A DNA stretch of 64,000 bases. It comes from Microcella putealis. GTDB lineage: Bacteria > Actinomycetota > Actinomycetes > Actinomycetales > Microbacteriaceae. The stretch covers positions 248,001-312,000 of the forward strand of contig NZ_SGWW01000001.1 in assembly GCF_004216575.1 (NCBI RefSeq), read 5' to 3'. The position numbers were made by a program, and so were the translations under genes. This document shows, piece by piece, positions 54,701-61,779 of the stretch (the stretch's first letter is position 1; each line of letters begins with the position of its first letter). The notes below the pieces were generated by a model, which saw only the letters and a list, made by a program, of their open reading frames with translations, ran no database searches and had not been told where the DNA came from.

Positions 54701-55386
54701 CTGGGGGCGCGCCAGGCGACCACGTTGCCGGCGGATGCGCGGTCGCGCAGGAGGGCGTGCATCCGTTCGCGTTGGCGGCGGTGAACCGGCGCAATGTCGG
54801 CGAGGCGGTGGATGCTGTACCGCCCGTCTCCGAGGATCAGCGCGGTTTCGTCGTCAACGGCTATGCCCAGCCGCGCGAGCTGTTCGGCGTATGCCGCGAG
54901 CTGCATGAGGGCGGTGACTTTGGCGCGACGCGCCAGCTTTGAGTCGAGCACGCGGTAGACGCCGTCGCCGCGGTGCTGCAGGAAGTCGGCGTAGCCGACG
55001 AAGCCGAGGCCGATTCCGGGGGCGACGTCGGGCCCGTGAGTGGGGTCGAAGAAGGTGGCCTGCACGACCATGTCGGTGCGGGAATGCAGCGCGTCGATCG
55101 TCGCACCCTGCGCGGTGAGCAGCCCGTCGATGCCGCGCGCGGGCCGGTCGATTTCGACGAGTGACCCCTCGGCACGGAAGGCGTCGATGAGTCGCGCCTC
55201 GTGCGCGTGCCCCATCTCGATCGTTCGCTGGTTCATGAGATCCAGCTCTTCGTCGAGTGCCTCAATGCGACCGAGCAGCGCGTCGACGCGGCGCCCGAAG
55301 CCGAACTCGCACTCGGCGGCGGCATTGAGGTCGCTGGCGGAGGTGACGAGCAGTCGCGAGCCGTCGGCACGATCGATCAGGTACAT
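51718..55386 (-). CDS. RecB-like nuclease / DEDD exonuclease / SF1 helicase fusion (TM0106 family)
   Basis: The protein has 1222 residues. Residues 1-245 form a PD-(D/E)XK nuclease: H60/H62, D134 (GYADFL), D148-x-K150 (LDSKLA), Q162xxxY166 and four cysteines (C26, and CGKCVWC at 233-239) that fit a Cas4/AddB-type Fe-S cluster. A DEDD-like exonuclease domain follows (YFDFEGDPLY, 331-340). The C-terminus is a UPF1-like SF1 helicase: GPPGTGKT near 835, VVDEAGQ near 945, GDPQQLPQ near 978. It is likely a nucleic-acid repair or degradation enzyme. ATG 55386 has TAGCGT 6 nt upstream. Confidence 0.9.
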   Translation of the reverse strand: MYLIDRADGSRLLVTSASDLNAAAECEFGFGRRVDALLGRIEALDEELDLMNQRTIEMGHAHEARLIDAFRAEGSLVEIDRPARGIDGLLTAQGATIDALHSRTDMVVQATFFDPTHGPDVAPGIGLGFVGYADFLQHRGDGVYRVLDSKLARRAKVTALMQLAAYAEQLARLGIAVDDETALILGDGRYSIHRLADIAPVHRRQRERMHALLRDRASAGNVVAWRAPSLAHCGKCVWCADAIAEHDDVWRTYGLRGGQWQKLAEAGITTMTDLATHAGAVAGIPQRTVDGLRAQAALQLRAAAGDPVPPVELIDARALDALPAPSPGDLYFDFEGDPLYTEDGTGWWGIDYLFGVTDRDDTFTPYWAHTFADERAALIAFLDEIERRLAAHPELHIYHYAPYERTHLRSLAARHGVGEVVVDRLLRDGVLVDLYAVVKRALRVGSTSYSIKKLEPLYWPESRLGAAVSAGDDSVAEYVRARELRLAGEHAEAQQILDAIGKYNEVDCVSTRKLEEWLRAYPRGGGERPQRPDGSVDQGGDVDADPDAGADPQLDIDGDGNDRVVETSPLHDELTRLAANPDGSVALEPDRTAEQRLYAYAAAAIDYHRRERKTFWWAHFDRLASPLDEWADTRDVFLVDPDRGVQLTEWGKAGRQRTLRRQLRLGGEWAPGSRPAPGGRAGPYAAYEHPSPLPLNPRDPLTRPARQITLEAVGDDHIVVTETLATDPHTGEPITEYDALPIALTPAPPPEAGKQVDAIHEWGAALVAAHPELPRNAVVDLLLRRSPRVRDSAPGDPGVVVEGGLAPVVDIDGEPDRITAVTQSLLHLDRSYLAVQGPPGTGKTYLGSRVIARLVAEDGWRVGVVAQGHATVEHVLDAVVSAGLDGRQVAKAPKNGADPAHYAEARWTVLGKADQLAPWAATKTEGYVIGGTAWDFANPARVERDSLDLLVVDEAGQYSLAATIAASVSSRNLLLLGDPQQLPQVSQGTHPEPIDGSALGYLTAGHDVLPAEYGYFLAETRRVHPALARHVSALSYEGQLHAHPSAATRHLDGLAPGIHAHAVEHHGNATDSTEEAAAVVALVDAVVGLGWTDPTDRRVARGDAPRPRPLTAADVIVVTPYNGHVQTVRDALDAAGYTATRVGTVDKFQGQEAVIAIVSLAASSAVDAPRGLDFLLNRNRLNVAISRAQWAAHIVHSPAIADHLPHTADGLAELSAFLRLID

Positions 55387-55392
55387 GCGCTC

Positions 55393-55398
55393 ACGCTA
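55393..55398 (-). promoter_or_regulatory. -10 element of leaderless nuclease-helicase transcript
   Basis: TAGCGT on the minus strand, 6 nt before the ATG at 55386. Confidence 0.55.
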
Positions 55399-55519
55399 TC
55401 GGCGAGCACCGACGCGGTTACTCACGGCCGTCTCCGCCCGAGCCATTGCCACTCGCTCGCCGGAGAAACTCCCGAAGGTCAGGTACCTCGCACCGCCAAG
55501 ACGCCTGATGCTGCAACAA

Positions 55520-55592
55520 GAAAAGTTTCGCGCCGCGACCCGGCCCGCCACGCACCACACCCCCCAAACTCGGGGAGGCGCGAAAAGTTTTC
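55520..55592 (+). promoter_or_regulatory. Two LacI-like operator sites upstream of the PfkB kinase
   Basis: GAAA-AG-TTTC lies at 55520-55529 and GAAAA-G-TTTTC at 55582-55592, each flanked by GCGC on one side. TACTCT at 55599-55604 is a possible -10 box. The rest of 55387-55677 shows no gene. Confidence 0.45.
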
Positions 55593-55677
55593 ACCTCGTA
55601 CTCTGAAGCAACGATCCACTTGTGAGGGACGCTCCGAAGAGAGAGCGAAAGAGGTTGATCGACACCTGGGGGGTGAT

Positions 55678-56679
55678 ATGAGCACGCCGGCCACGCGCGC
55701 CCTGCGCGCACTCGTCATTGGCGAATCACTGATCGACGTCATCATCGACGGCGAGCAGAAGAACGAGCGCCCGGGCGGCAGCCCCATGAACGTCGCCATC
55801 GGCCTCGCACGGCAGGGCGTCGACGTCGCCTTCGTCACCGACCTCGCCCGCGACCACCTCGCCGACCAGATCGAGCTGCGCCTCGTGAAGGAGGGCATCG
55901 ACGTCTACTCGCCGCTGCGCTCCGGGCGCACGAGCGTCGCCATCGCCACCCTCAACGCCCACGGCGACGCCAGCTACCAATTCGACATCACCTGGAACCT
56001 CGAGCACTCCGACATGCCAGAGAACGGCCTCGCCGACTTCCTGCACTTCGGGTCTCTCGCCACGCGCATCCAGCCCGGAGCCGATCACGTCGACGCCCTC
56101 ATCGACAAATTCCGGCCCAATGCGCTCGTCAGCTACGACCCCAACATCCGGCCACGGCTCGACCTCGACCGTGACGACGCTCGCGAACGGGTCGACCGGC
56201 ACGCCGCCCTCGCAGACATCGTCAAGGCCAGCATCGACGACCTGCTGTACCTGCACCCCACGCACGGGCTCGCCGACGCCCGCCCTGACGACGCCATCGT
56301 CGATCGGATGCGCAATGCGGCCATCGACTGCTGGCTCGCGTCAGGCAGCGCCCTCGTCGCCATCACCGACGGCGAGAACGGCGTCACCCTCGCGACCGAG
56401 CATCACCGCGTGCACATCCCGGCGAACCCGGTCAGCGTCGTCGACACGGTCGGTGCCGGAGACGCCTACATGGCCGGCCTGATCAGCGGCATCGACGTGC
56501 TCGGGCTGCGCCGCCAAGCGCACCGCGATGACCTCGCCGCGCTCGACGTCTCGAGCCTGCGCCGCATCGGCTGCTGGGCACAGCGCACCGCAGAACTCAC
56601 GATCGGCCGCGTCGGAGCCGAGCCGCCCACCTCGCTCGAACTGCTCGAGCAACGTGAGGGCGCTCCCCGCGTCGCCTAG
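55678..56679 (+). CDS. PfkB-family carbohydrate kinase (fructokinase-like)
   Basis: The 333-residue protein has the ribokinase-fold N-terminus (ALVIGESLIDVIID, PGGSPMNVAIGLARQG) and the C-terminal PfkB signature DTVGAGDAYMAGLISG with the catalytic aspartate. VSYDPNIRPRL is typical of fructokinases. ATG 55678 has a strong ribosome site (GGGGGGTG). Two operator-like palindromes upstream suggest sugar-responsive control. Its TAG overlaps the TAG of the convergent DarT-like gene in CTAG. Confidence 0.9.
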   Translation: MSTPATRALRALVIGESLIDVIIDGEQKNERPGGSPMNVAIGLARQGVDVAFVTDLARDHLADQIELRLVKEGIDVYSPLRSGRTSVAIATLNAHGDASYQFDITWNLEHSDMPENGLADFLHFGSLATRIQPGADHVDALIDKFRPNALVSYDPNIRPRLDLDRDDARERVDRHAALADIVKASIDDLLYLHPTHGLADARPDDAIVDRMRNAAIDCWLASGSALVAITDGENGVTLATEHHRVHIPANPVSVVDTVGAGDAYMAGLISGIDVLGLRRQAHRDDLAALDVSSLRRIGCWAQRTAELTIGRVGAEPPTSLELLEQREGAPRVA

Positions 56680-57440
56680 GTCAGTTCAGCGGGCACGAAC
56701 CACGGCGGGTAGACGACCACCTTCGCCCCGACGCCCGCCTCTGCGAGCAGCGCGCGCACCTCGGCGCGGCGCTTCTCGTTCGCGACGGCGACAAGCGCGA
56801 CCGTGTCCAGCTCGACCTCGCCGGGCACAAGGGCCTCGGCCACCTCGAGTACGGCCGGATCCCCTGCGGCGCGCGCGAGCATCCGTCGCACCGTGTCGGG
56901 AGTCGACAGGGTCGTGACCATCGCCGCCGCGTCACCGTCGGTGACGACGAGGCGGTCCATCACCGAGGCAACCGGGATGCCCAACACGACGAAGTCGGTC
57001 ACGGTCACCTCGCGCGCGCGGTCGCTCCAGGTCGGGCCAAGCGCACCCGACTGCACCTCGGCCCACCAGGTGGCCTGCGGGGTGAGCGAGAAGGCGACGC
57101 AGTCGGCGACGGCCGCGTCGCCCGTCGCCTGGGCGGTGCTGCGCAGTTCGTCGGTGATGTCGCTACCCAGCTTCACCGCGGGCTCGGCGGCCGACGACGG
57201 CTTAATCGCGCCGTCGCCCAGGATGCCCGCCAGGTTGTCGACGTGCGTCACGTGGAAGATGCGCTGCGGCAGGTTCAGCGAACGCGCGGCGGGCGTGCGC
57301 CCCTGTGCGTCGGGTTGCGGCGAGCGCAGCGACGCCGGCTTCGACATGCGACGCGGAGCGGCGGCCTTCTTCTCGGGCTCCGGCGCGGGGAAGCAGCTGG
57401 CGCACATCCCCGGTTCGAAGCCGTGAATGCACTCGTCCAT
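56676..57440 (-). CDS. DarT-like ADP-ribosyltransferase (DUF4433) with N-terminal Cys motif
   Basis: The 254-residue protein matches the DarT pattern: RIFHVTHVDNLAGILGDGAI (60-79) with H63/H66 and N69 for NAD binding, CVAFSLTPQATWW (114-126), VTDGDAAAMVTTL, and AEALVP (201-206) where E202 aligns with the catalytic glutamate by my reading. DarT enzymes ADP-ribosylate thymidine in single-stranded DNA. Residues 1-20 add CIHGF...CASC (C4, C13, C16), a possible metal-binding tag, then a basic linker. No DarG macrodomain antitoxin lies beside it; neighbours are a kinase and DUF429. ATG 57440. Confidence 0.75.
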   Translation of the reverse strand: MDECIHGFEPGMCASCFPAPEPEKKAAAPRRMSKPASLRSPQPDAQGRTPAARSLNLPQRIFHVTHVDNLAGILGDGAIKPSSAAEPAVKLGSDITDELRSTAQATGDAAVADCVAFSLTPQATWWAEVQSGALGPTWSDRAREVTVTDFVVLGIPVASVMDRLVVTDGDAAAMVTTLSTPDTVRRMLARAAGDPAVLEVAEALVPGEVELDTVALVAVANEKRRAEVRALLAEAGVGAKVVVYPPWFVPAELT

Positions 57441-57569
57441 ACGCGTTACTCCCTCATCGTCGCCGGGCTTGTGGCCCGACTTTCTAGGCTACGCCACGCC
57501 CGCGCGTTGGCGGACCGCGCAAAACACTCACCCGGCGTGCTGAGGGCCAGAGTGCCCAGCAGACGCGCC

Positions 57570-57575
57570 TAGGCT
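57570..57575 (+). promoter_or_regulatory. -10 element of leaderless DUF429 transcript
   Basis: TAGGCT, 6 nt before the GTG at 57582. Confidence 0.6.
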
Positions 57576-57581
57576 CTGAAC

Positions 57582-58487
57582 GTGGCGCTTTCCCTCGGCA
57601 TCGACCTCGCGTGGGGTCTCGGCGCGACGAAGCCGCCCAACGAAACCGGGCTGTGTGCGCTCGACGCGAGCGGGCGCATCCTCGACGCCGGCTGGGCGCG
57701 CGGGCCGGCAGCGGTCGACGAATGGGTCGGGGCGGTGCTCGCCGAGTACCGGCCGAGCACGGGCGAAACCAACAGCACCGTCGTCATCGCGATCGACGCG
57801 CCCCTCATCGTGCCGAACGCGAGCGGCATGCGCGAGTGCGAACGCGAGGTCGCGCGCGGGTACGGACGCTGGAAGGTCGGCGCGAACGCCAGCAACCAGG
57901 CGCTCGCCAGCAAGGCAGGCGAGGTGCTGCTCGAGCTCCTCGAGCGGCGCGGGGTCGCGTACACCGACGGCACAGCGCCCGTCGCACCGGGCGGCGCGGT
58001 CGCCTTCGAGTGCTACCCGTACACGACCCTCGTCGGCTGCCCCGAGTTCGGCTATGACGTCGAACGCCCCCGGTACAAGCGCCTCAACACGACGATTCCC
58101 GGCGCCGAGGCCCGCGAACGCCGCGCCGCCGCCACCGACGACCTCATCCACCGCACCCTGCACCTGCGCGCCGCCGATCCACCCCTCGATCTCGCGAGCC
58201 ACCCAGCCACCGCCGAGCTCGCCACCACGCCGACGCCCGTGCGTGGCGAGGCGGCCCGCAAGCACCGCGAAGACCTGCTCGACGCCGCCCTCTGCGCCTG
58301 GACGGCGGCCCTCTGGCACCGCCATGGCAGCGCCCGCACGCAGTCGCTCGGCACCCGTGACCCCGCCACCATCGACGTGGATGCCCGCGGTCGCGTCGCC
58401 GCCATCGTCGCGCCCTATCGAGGCGCCCAATTCCGCGGCGACGCGCCAGCAGTCCGCCACCCCGATCGGGGGATCGGCGAAAACTGA
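57582..58487 (+). CDS. DUF429 family protein
   Basis: The 301-residue protein has the DUF429 N-terminus GIDLAWG with a conserved aspartate, VVIAIDAPLIVPN as a second acidic strand, FECYPYTTLVG, and HREDLLDAALCAWTAALWHRHG near the C-terminus. The fold is RNase-H-like and a nuclease role has been proposed for the family, unproven. GTG 57582 has TAGGCT 6 nt upstream. It ends 22 nt before the next gene's start. Confidence 0.85.
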   Translation: MALSLGIDLAWGLGATKPPNETGLCALDASGRILDAGWARGPAAVDEWVGAVLAEYRPSTGETNSTVVIAIDAPLIVPNASGMRECEREVARGYGRWKVGANASNQALASKAGEVLLELLERRGVAYTDGTAPVAPGGAVAFECYPYTTLVGCPEFGYDVERPRYKRLNTTIPGAEARERRAAATDDLIHRTLHLRAADPPLDLASHPATAELATTPTPVRGEAARKHREDLLDAALCAWTAALWHRHGSARTQSLGTRDPATIDVDARGRVAAIVAPYRGAQFRGDAPAVRHPDRGIGEN

Positions 58488-58496
58488 GGAATGCAA

Positions 58497-58502
58497 TATC
58501 GT
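58497..58502 (+). promoter_or_regulatory. -10 element of leaderless transcript for the 58510 gene
   Basis: TATCGT, 7 nt before the ATG at 58510. Confidence 0.5.
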
Positions 58503-58509
58503 TCAGCCC

Positions 58510-59685
58510 ATGACCGATCAGCAGCCCCCGAACACCCCCGGCGACGACACCCCCACTGACCCGCCGACGCCGCCCGCTCCCCCGGTGCCGCCCGAGCCCG
58601 CAGCGACACCGCCCGCGCCGCCGGCTCCGCCCGCCACGCCTGCTCCTCCGGCACCGCCTGCAGCACCGGAGGGCTCCGCACCCGCCGTGCCGCCCGCACC
58701 GCCCGGTGACGTCACCCCGCCGGCACCTCCGGCCGCGGGCTCGACGCCCGACTTCCCCGCCGGCGAGCCGGCACCGGCCGCACCGAACCCGTACGCGGCC
58801 TACGTCCCACCCGGCACGGCCACCGCATCGGCACCTGCACCCGGGCGCGGTCTCGCGATCGCCGCCCTGATCGTCGGCATTCTCGCCCTGCTGGGTTTTT
58901 GGATTCCGTTCGTCAACGTCATCTCGCTGGTCATGGCGATCGTCGGCCTGATTCTCGGCATCGTGGCGCTGCGCAAGTACCTGAGCGGCAAGGGGCTGCC
59001 ACTGTCTGCCGTCATCGTCAACGCCGTCGCGCTGCTGCTGTCGGGCATCTTCGTCGCGCTCTACACGGTGGGGTTCCTGGCCGTGCTCAACTCGAGCACG
59101 CCGTTCCCGCCGAGCGGCTTCCCGCCCGCCACGATCGAGTCCGACGATCCGATCTTCGGCGACGGAGACGGCGACGCGGGGGGCGACGACCTCGGCCCGG
59201 GAAGCGTGGAAGACGTCATCTCCCTCCCCACCTCCGGCCCCGGCTCACTGGCTGAACCGCTGGCGATCGGCGAGACCGTGGTCATCACCGACGGCGGCGA
59301 AGGCCTGTGGGAGGTGGCCCTGTCGGCGGTCGAACTTGACGGCTCCGCGGCGGTCGCCGCCGCGAGCGACTCGAACGAGGCCCCTCCCGCCGGCTACCAG
59401 TACGGCGTGCTCACGCTGAGCATCACGAACATCAGCGGCGGCGAACTCGACCCGTGGTACGCCATTGAGGCTGGTTTTCAGCCGAGCGCCGACCGGTTCT
59501 CGTCGCAGTTCGACGTGAACGTTGTCGACCCGGCACCGTCGCTATTCGACGTTGGCATCATCGGCGACGGCGAGACGACCACCGCCAACACGGCCGTCCT
59601 CATCCCGAGTGAGGGCGCCGCAGATGGGGCGTGGATCATCTACAGCTACTGGGATCTCACCGGCTTCGCGTTCGAGGCGCAGTAA
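58510..59685 (+). CDS. Proline-rich DUF4190-like membrane protein with DUF4352-like domain
   Basis: The 391-residue protein has an N-terminal ~110-residue Pro/Ala-rich stretch (repeated PAPPAPPA), two membrane helices in a DUF4190-like arrangement (GLAIAALIVGILALLGFWIPFV, VIVNAVALLLSGIFVALYTVGF) with GIVALRKYLSGKGLPLS between them, and an extracytoplasmic beta domain (VVITDGGEGLWEVALSAVEL, YQYGVLTLSITNISGG) similar to DUF4352. It is probably an envelope protein; function is unknown. Sequence duplications follow its stop. Confidence 0.78.
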   Translation: MTDQQPPNTPGDDTPTDPPTPPAPPVPPEPAATPPAPPAPPATPAPPAPPAAPEGSAPAVPPAPPGDVTPPAPPAAGSTPDFPAGEPAPAAPNPYAAYVPPGTATASAPAPGRGLAIAALIVGILALLGFWIPFVNVISLVMAIVGLILGIVALRKYLSGKGLPLSAVIVNAVALLLSGIFVALYTVGFLAVLNSSTPFPPSGFPPATIESDDPIFGDGDGDAGGDDLGPGSVEDVISLPTSGPGSLAEPLAIGETVVITDGGEGLWEVALSAVELDGSAAVAAASDSNEAPPAGYQYGVLTLSITNISGGELDPWYAIEAGFQPSADRFSSQFDVNVVDPAPSLFDVGIIGDGETTTANTAVLIPSEGAADGAWIIYSYWDLTGFAFEAQ

Positions 59686-59719
59686 GCGCAACAGACGCAC
59701 AGGCGCAACAGACGCACAG
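59686..59719 (+). repeat. Perfect 17-bp tandem duplication after a stop codon
   Basis: GCGCAACAGACGCACAG occurs twice in direct succession, starting right after the TAA of the preceding gene. Confidence 0.85.
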
Positions 59720-59772
59720 GCAAAGCGCGCGCTGCAAACGCACCACGCGCATCCGCCGCGATCAGACGCGCC

Positions 59773-60132
59773 TTACGCGTCGGGCCCGTCGCCTGCCTCT
59801 TCGGCAGCGCGGCGGGCCTCTTCTTCGCGGCGCGTCAGCTCGTGATCGACGCCGCGCAGCGACATGGCCAACGCGAGCACCCGCTCGTCGTCGACCTCGA
59901 CCTTCGAGGCCTTGAAGCGTTCGCGCAGCAGCTCTTCCGCCGTGTGGCGGTGGCCCTGCGAGAGATCGAGGCGCACCTGGTCGACGATGCCGGCGACCTT
60001 CTGCCGCACCGAAGCATCCGACCAGCCCTTCATGACGGGCGAGTCTTGCGACGACACGGCCAGCACCCGCTCGCGGTGGGGGTTGGCGTACAGGTCGCTG
60101 CGCAACCCCTCGTTCGATAGGTCGAGCACCAT
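59773..60132 (-). CDS. DLSxGH-motif protein, paralog 2
   Basis: The 119-residue protein is a tandem paralog of the upstream one. Shared core: KVAGIVDQVRLDLSQGHRHTAEELLRERFKAS against KVDGLMQQVQYDLSIGHHLEADQLLRERLKAS, followed by a charged helix (RREEEARRAAEEAG). I know no named family. ATG 60132 overlaps the paralog's TAA by one base (TAATG), so the two are co-translated. A soluble helical adaptor-like protein is plausible. Confidence 0.7.
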   Translation of the reverse strand: MVLDLSNEGLRSDLYANPHRERVLAVSSQDSPVMKGWSDASVRQKVAGIVDQVRLDLSQGHRHTAEELLRERFKASKVEVDDERVLALAMSLRGVDHELTRREEEARRAAEEAGDGPDA

Positions 60133-60575
60133 TAGCGCGTCCCCTCTCCGACGGCATCGGCCGCCTTCTCTGCTTCTTCCGCCTCGAGCCGCTCGCGCGC
60201 GTGCCGCGCGTAGTCGACGGGGGCGAGTTCTTCGACGAGGGCGTCAATCTGCTCGTCGGTCAATTCGATGCGGGATGCCTTCAGGCGCTCCCGTAGCAGC
60301 TGGTCGGCTTCGAGGTGGTGACCGATCGAGAGGTCGTACTGCACCTGCTGCATGAGACCGTCAACCTTTTCGATGACGGTGGCGCTGACGGCGCCATCAA
60401 GAACGGGGCCCGCCGAAATGGGCGCGGTCGGCGGCGATGCCGAGGCGCTGCGCTCGTGCACGACCATGATTTCGCCGGTCGGGTCGTCGCTTGACCAATC
60501 GGTCGTGAACGCGTCGTCGCCGCTCGTGGTGCCTGCAGGGCCCTGTGCGGGCCGCTTCTTCGTCAGCCATGCCAT
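60132..60575 (-). CDS. DLSxGH-motif protein, paralog 1
   Basis: The 147-residue protein has an N-terminal variable part (MAWLTKKRPAQGPAGTTSGDD, disordered) that the downstream paralog lacks, then the shared ~80-residue helical core with DLSIGH and LLRERLKAS, and an acidic Ala/Glu helix. Function is unknown. ATG 60575 is the only start that includes MAWLTKK. The 87-bp gap before it (60576-60662) shows no gene. Confidence 0.7.
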   Translation of the reverse strand: MAWLTKKRPAQGPAGTTSGDDAFTTDWSSDDPTGEIMVVHERSASASPPTAPISAGPVLDGAVSATVIEKVDGLMQQVQYDLSIGHHLEADQLLRERLKASRIELTDEQIDALVEELAPVDYARHARERLEAEEAEKAADAVGEGTR

Positions 60576-60662
60576 GCCCGAAAGGGTGCGCGCGTTACCG
60601 GCGCGTGGGCTGGAGGTGACCCCGCGTGTTGCTGTCAGCCAGGTGGCAGAACGCTGTGTGCG

Positions 60663-61604
60663 CTACCCCTCGCCGGGGCCGGAACCGTCGACGTCTGGCG
60701 ACCTCGGCGCGGAACCCGAACCCCAGTCGATGCCGCCGATGGTTCCGGGTATCGCGGTGCGACCCCGCGCGGCGACAACGGTCGTGCGTGCCGCCAGGAA
60801 GCGCGCGGTCAGCACCTCGGTGATCGCGTGCGGGGGCGTGTCACCGAGCGCCTCGCGCGTGACGGGAACCAGCGCCGCGATGCGCGTGAGCGTCTCGTCG
60901 AAGTAGTGCTGACGGAGGTTGTAGGCGTCCATGTGGTCGCGAATCACCATCGATCCGAGCGATGCGAAGGCGGCGAGCCCGGCGGGCAGCCACAGCACGT
61001 GCTCGCGCTGACCGGCCCACGCGTCGGGATACGCAAACGCGACTCCCCTCCAGTAGTGGAGGAACAGAGTCGCAAGAAGCTCACACCCGCGCTCAACCTT
61101 GTCGCGCGCGTGAGTGTGGGCCGAGTCGAACGTGGCCTGGGTGACGAGTTCAGCGGGAAGGCATCGCTCCTCGACATCCGCCGATTCGGCCAGCATGCGA
61201 GCGATTACGCCCCGAAAGGCTGCATAGGTGATCCGCTTGCTGCCGCCCGCCGTTTTCGGCGTTCGCGTCCCCGGCATTCCCCCCACGAGGCTTGCCGGCA
61301 CATGAACGGTGTCGGCGAACGGCGAGCCCGACAGGATGAGCCGCTCGACAATCCACTCAAGCCGTCCATCGCGGTCACACAACGGATGCTCCACGCGAAA
61401 AACAGGCTCACCGGCGAATCGCGCGCCCGCCGGTGGCGCCTGGTCGATGAGCAACGGCCGCAACGCTACGCCTGACACGCTCGGTGTCACCGCGTCGACG
61501 ACGGTGCCGTCACGGTCGATGTCAGCGTCGGCGGCAGGAGGCGAGCTCGGCGACGGGATCGATTCGTGCTTTCGGGTAAACAGTGAGGGCACGGAGGCTC
61601 CCAT
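60663..61604 (-). CDS. Unknown 313-residue protein
   Basis: The 313-residue protein has a polar N-terminus, a beta-rich middle part (VFRVEHPLCDRDGRLEWIVERLILSG, FADTVHVPASLVGGMPG) and a long helical C-terminal half (MLAESADVEERCLPAELVTQ, KVERGCELLATLFLHYWRGVAF). DRDGRLEWIVERL and the helical half vaguely recall DGQHR-type DNA-modification proteins, but the diagnostic motif is absent. It has no membrane segment. It lies upstream of the DLSxGH pair on the same strand and may be co-transcribed. Confidence 0.6.
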   Translation of the reverse strand: MGASVPSLFTRKHESIPSPSSPPAADADIDRDGTVVDAVTPSVSGVALRPLLIDQAPPAGARFAGEPVFRVEHPLCDRDGRLEWIVERLILSGSPFADTVHVPASLVGGMPGTRTPKTAGGSKRITYAAFRGVIARMLAESADVEERCLPAELVTQATFDSAHTHARDKVERGCELLATLFLHYWRGVAFAYPDAWAGQREHVLWLPAGLAAFASLGSMVIRDHMDAYNLRQHYFDETLTRIAALVPVTREALGDTPPHAITEVLTARFLAARTTVVAARGRTAIPGTIGGIDWGSGSAPRSPDVDGSGPGEG

Positions 61605-61677
61605 CGGGTTCTGTCGGGTTCGGGCGTGGCGCGGGCACGCCAGCGAGACGCGGGTACGTCACATGTTGGTACATCAA

Positions 61678-61697
61678 AGCGATGCGGGTGCATCGCT
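61678..61697 (-). promoter_or_regulatory. Perfect hairpin upstream of the 61604 gene
   Basis: AGCGATGC (61678-61685) and GCATCGCT (61690-61697) pair over 8 bp with a 4-nt loop, about 75 nt upstream of the ATG. It may be an operator or leader structure. Confidence 0.4.
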
Positions 61698-61750
61698 GGC
61701 GGTGGGTGATCGCCTGGGCAGAGCATGACACAGTCGGGGCGCCCGCCCCA

Positions 61751-61767
61751 CCCCCGCAAAGTGGGGG
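61751..61767 (-). terminator. Hairpin after the J-domain/NERD gene
   Basis: CCCCCGC (61751-61757) pairs with GTGGGGG (61761-61767), with one G-U pair and an AAA loop, 12 nt past the stop on the minus strand. Confidence 0.55.
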
Positions 61768-61779
61768 CGACACCCGGGC

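Noticed and set aside
60663..61604. DGQHR/DndB-type DNA phosphorothioation protein
   Set aside because: Only a vague DRDGR stretch is present. The DGQHR motif is absent and no dnd genes are nearby.
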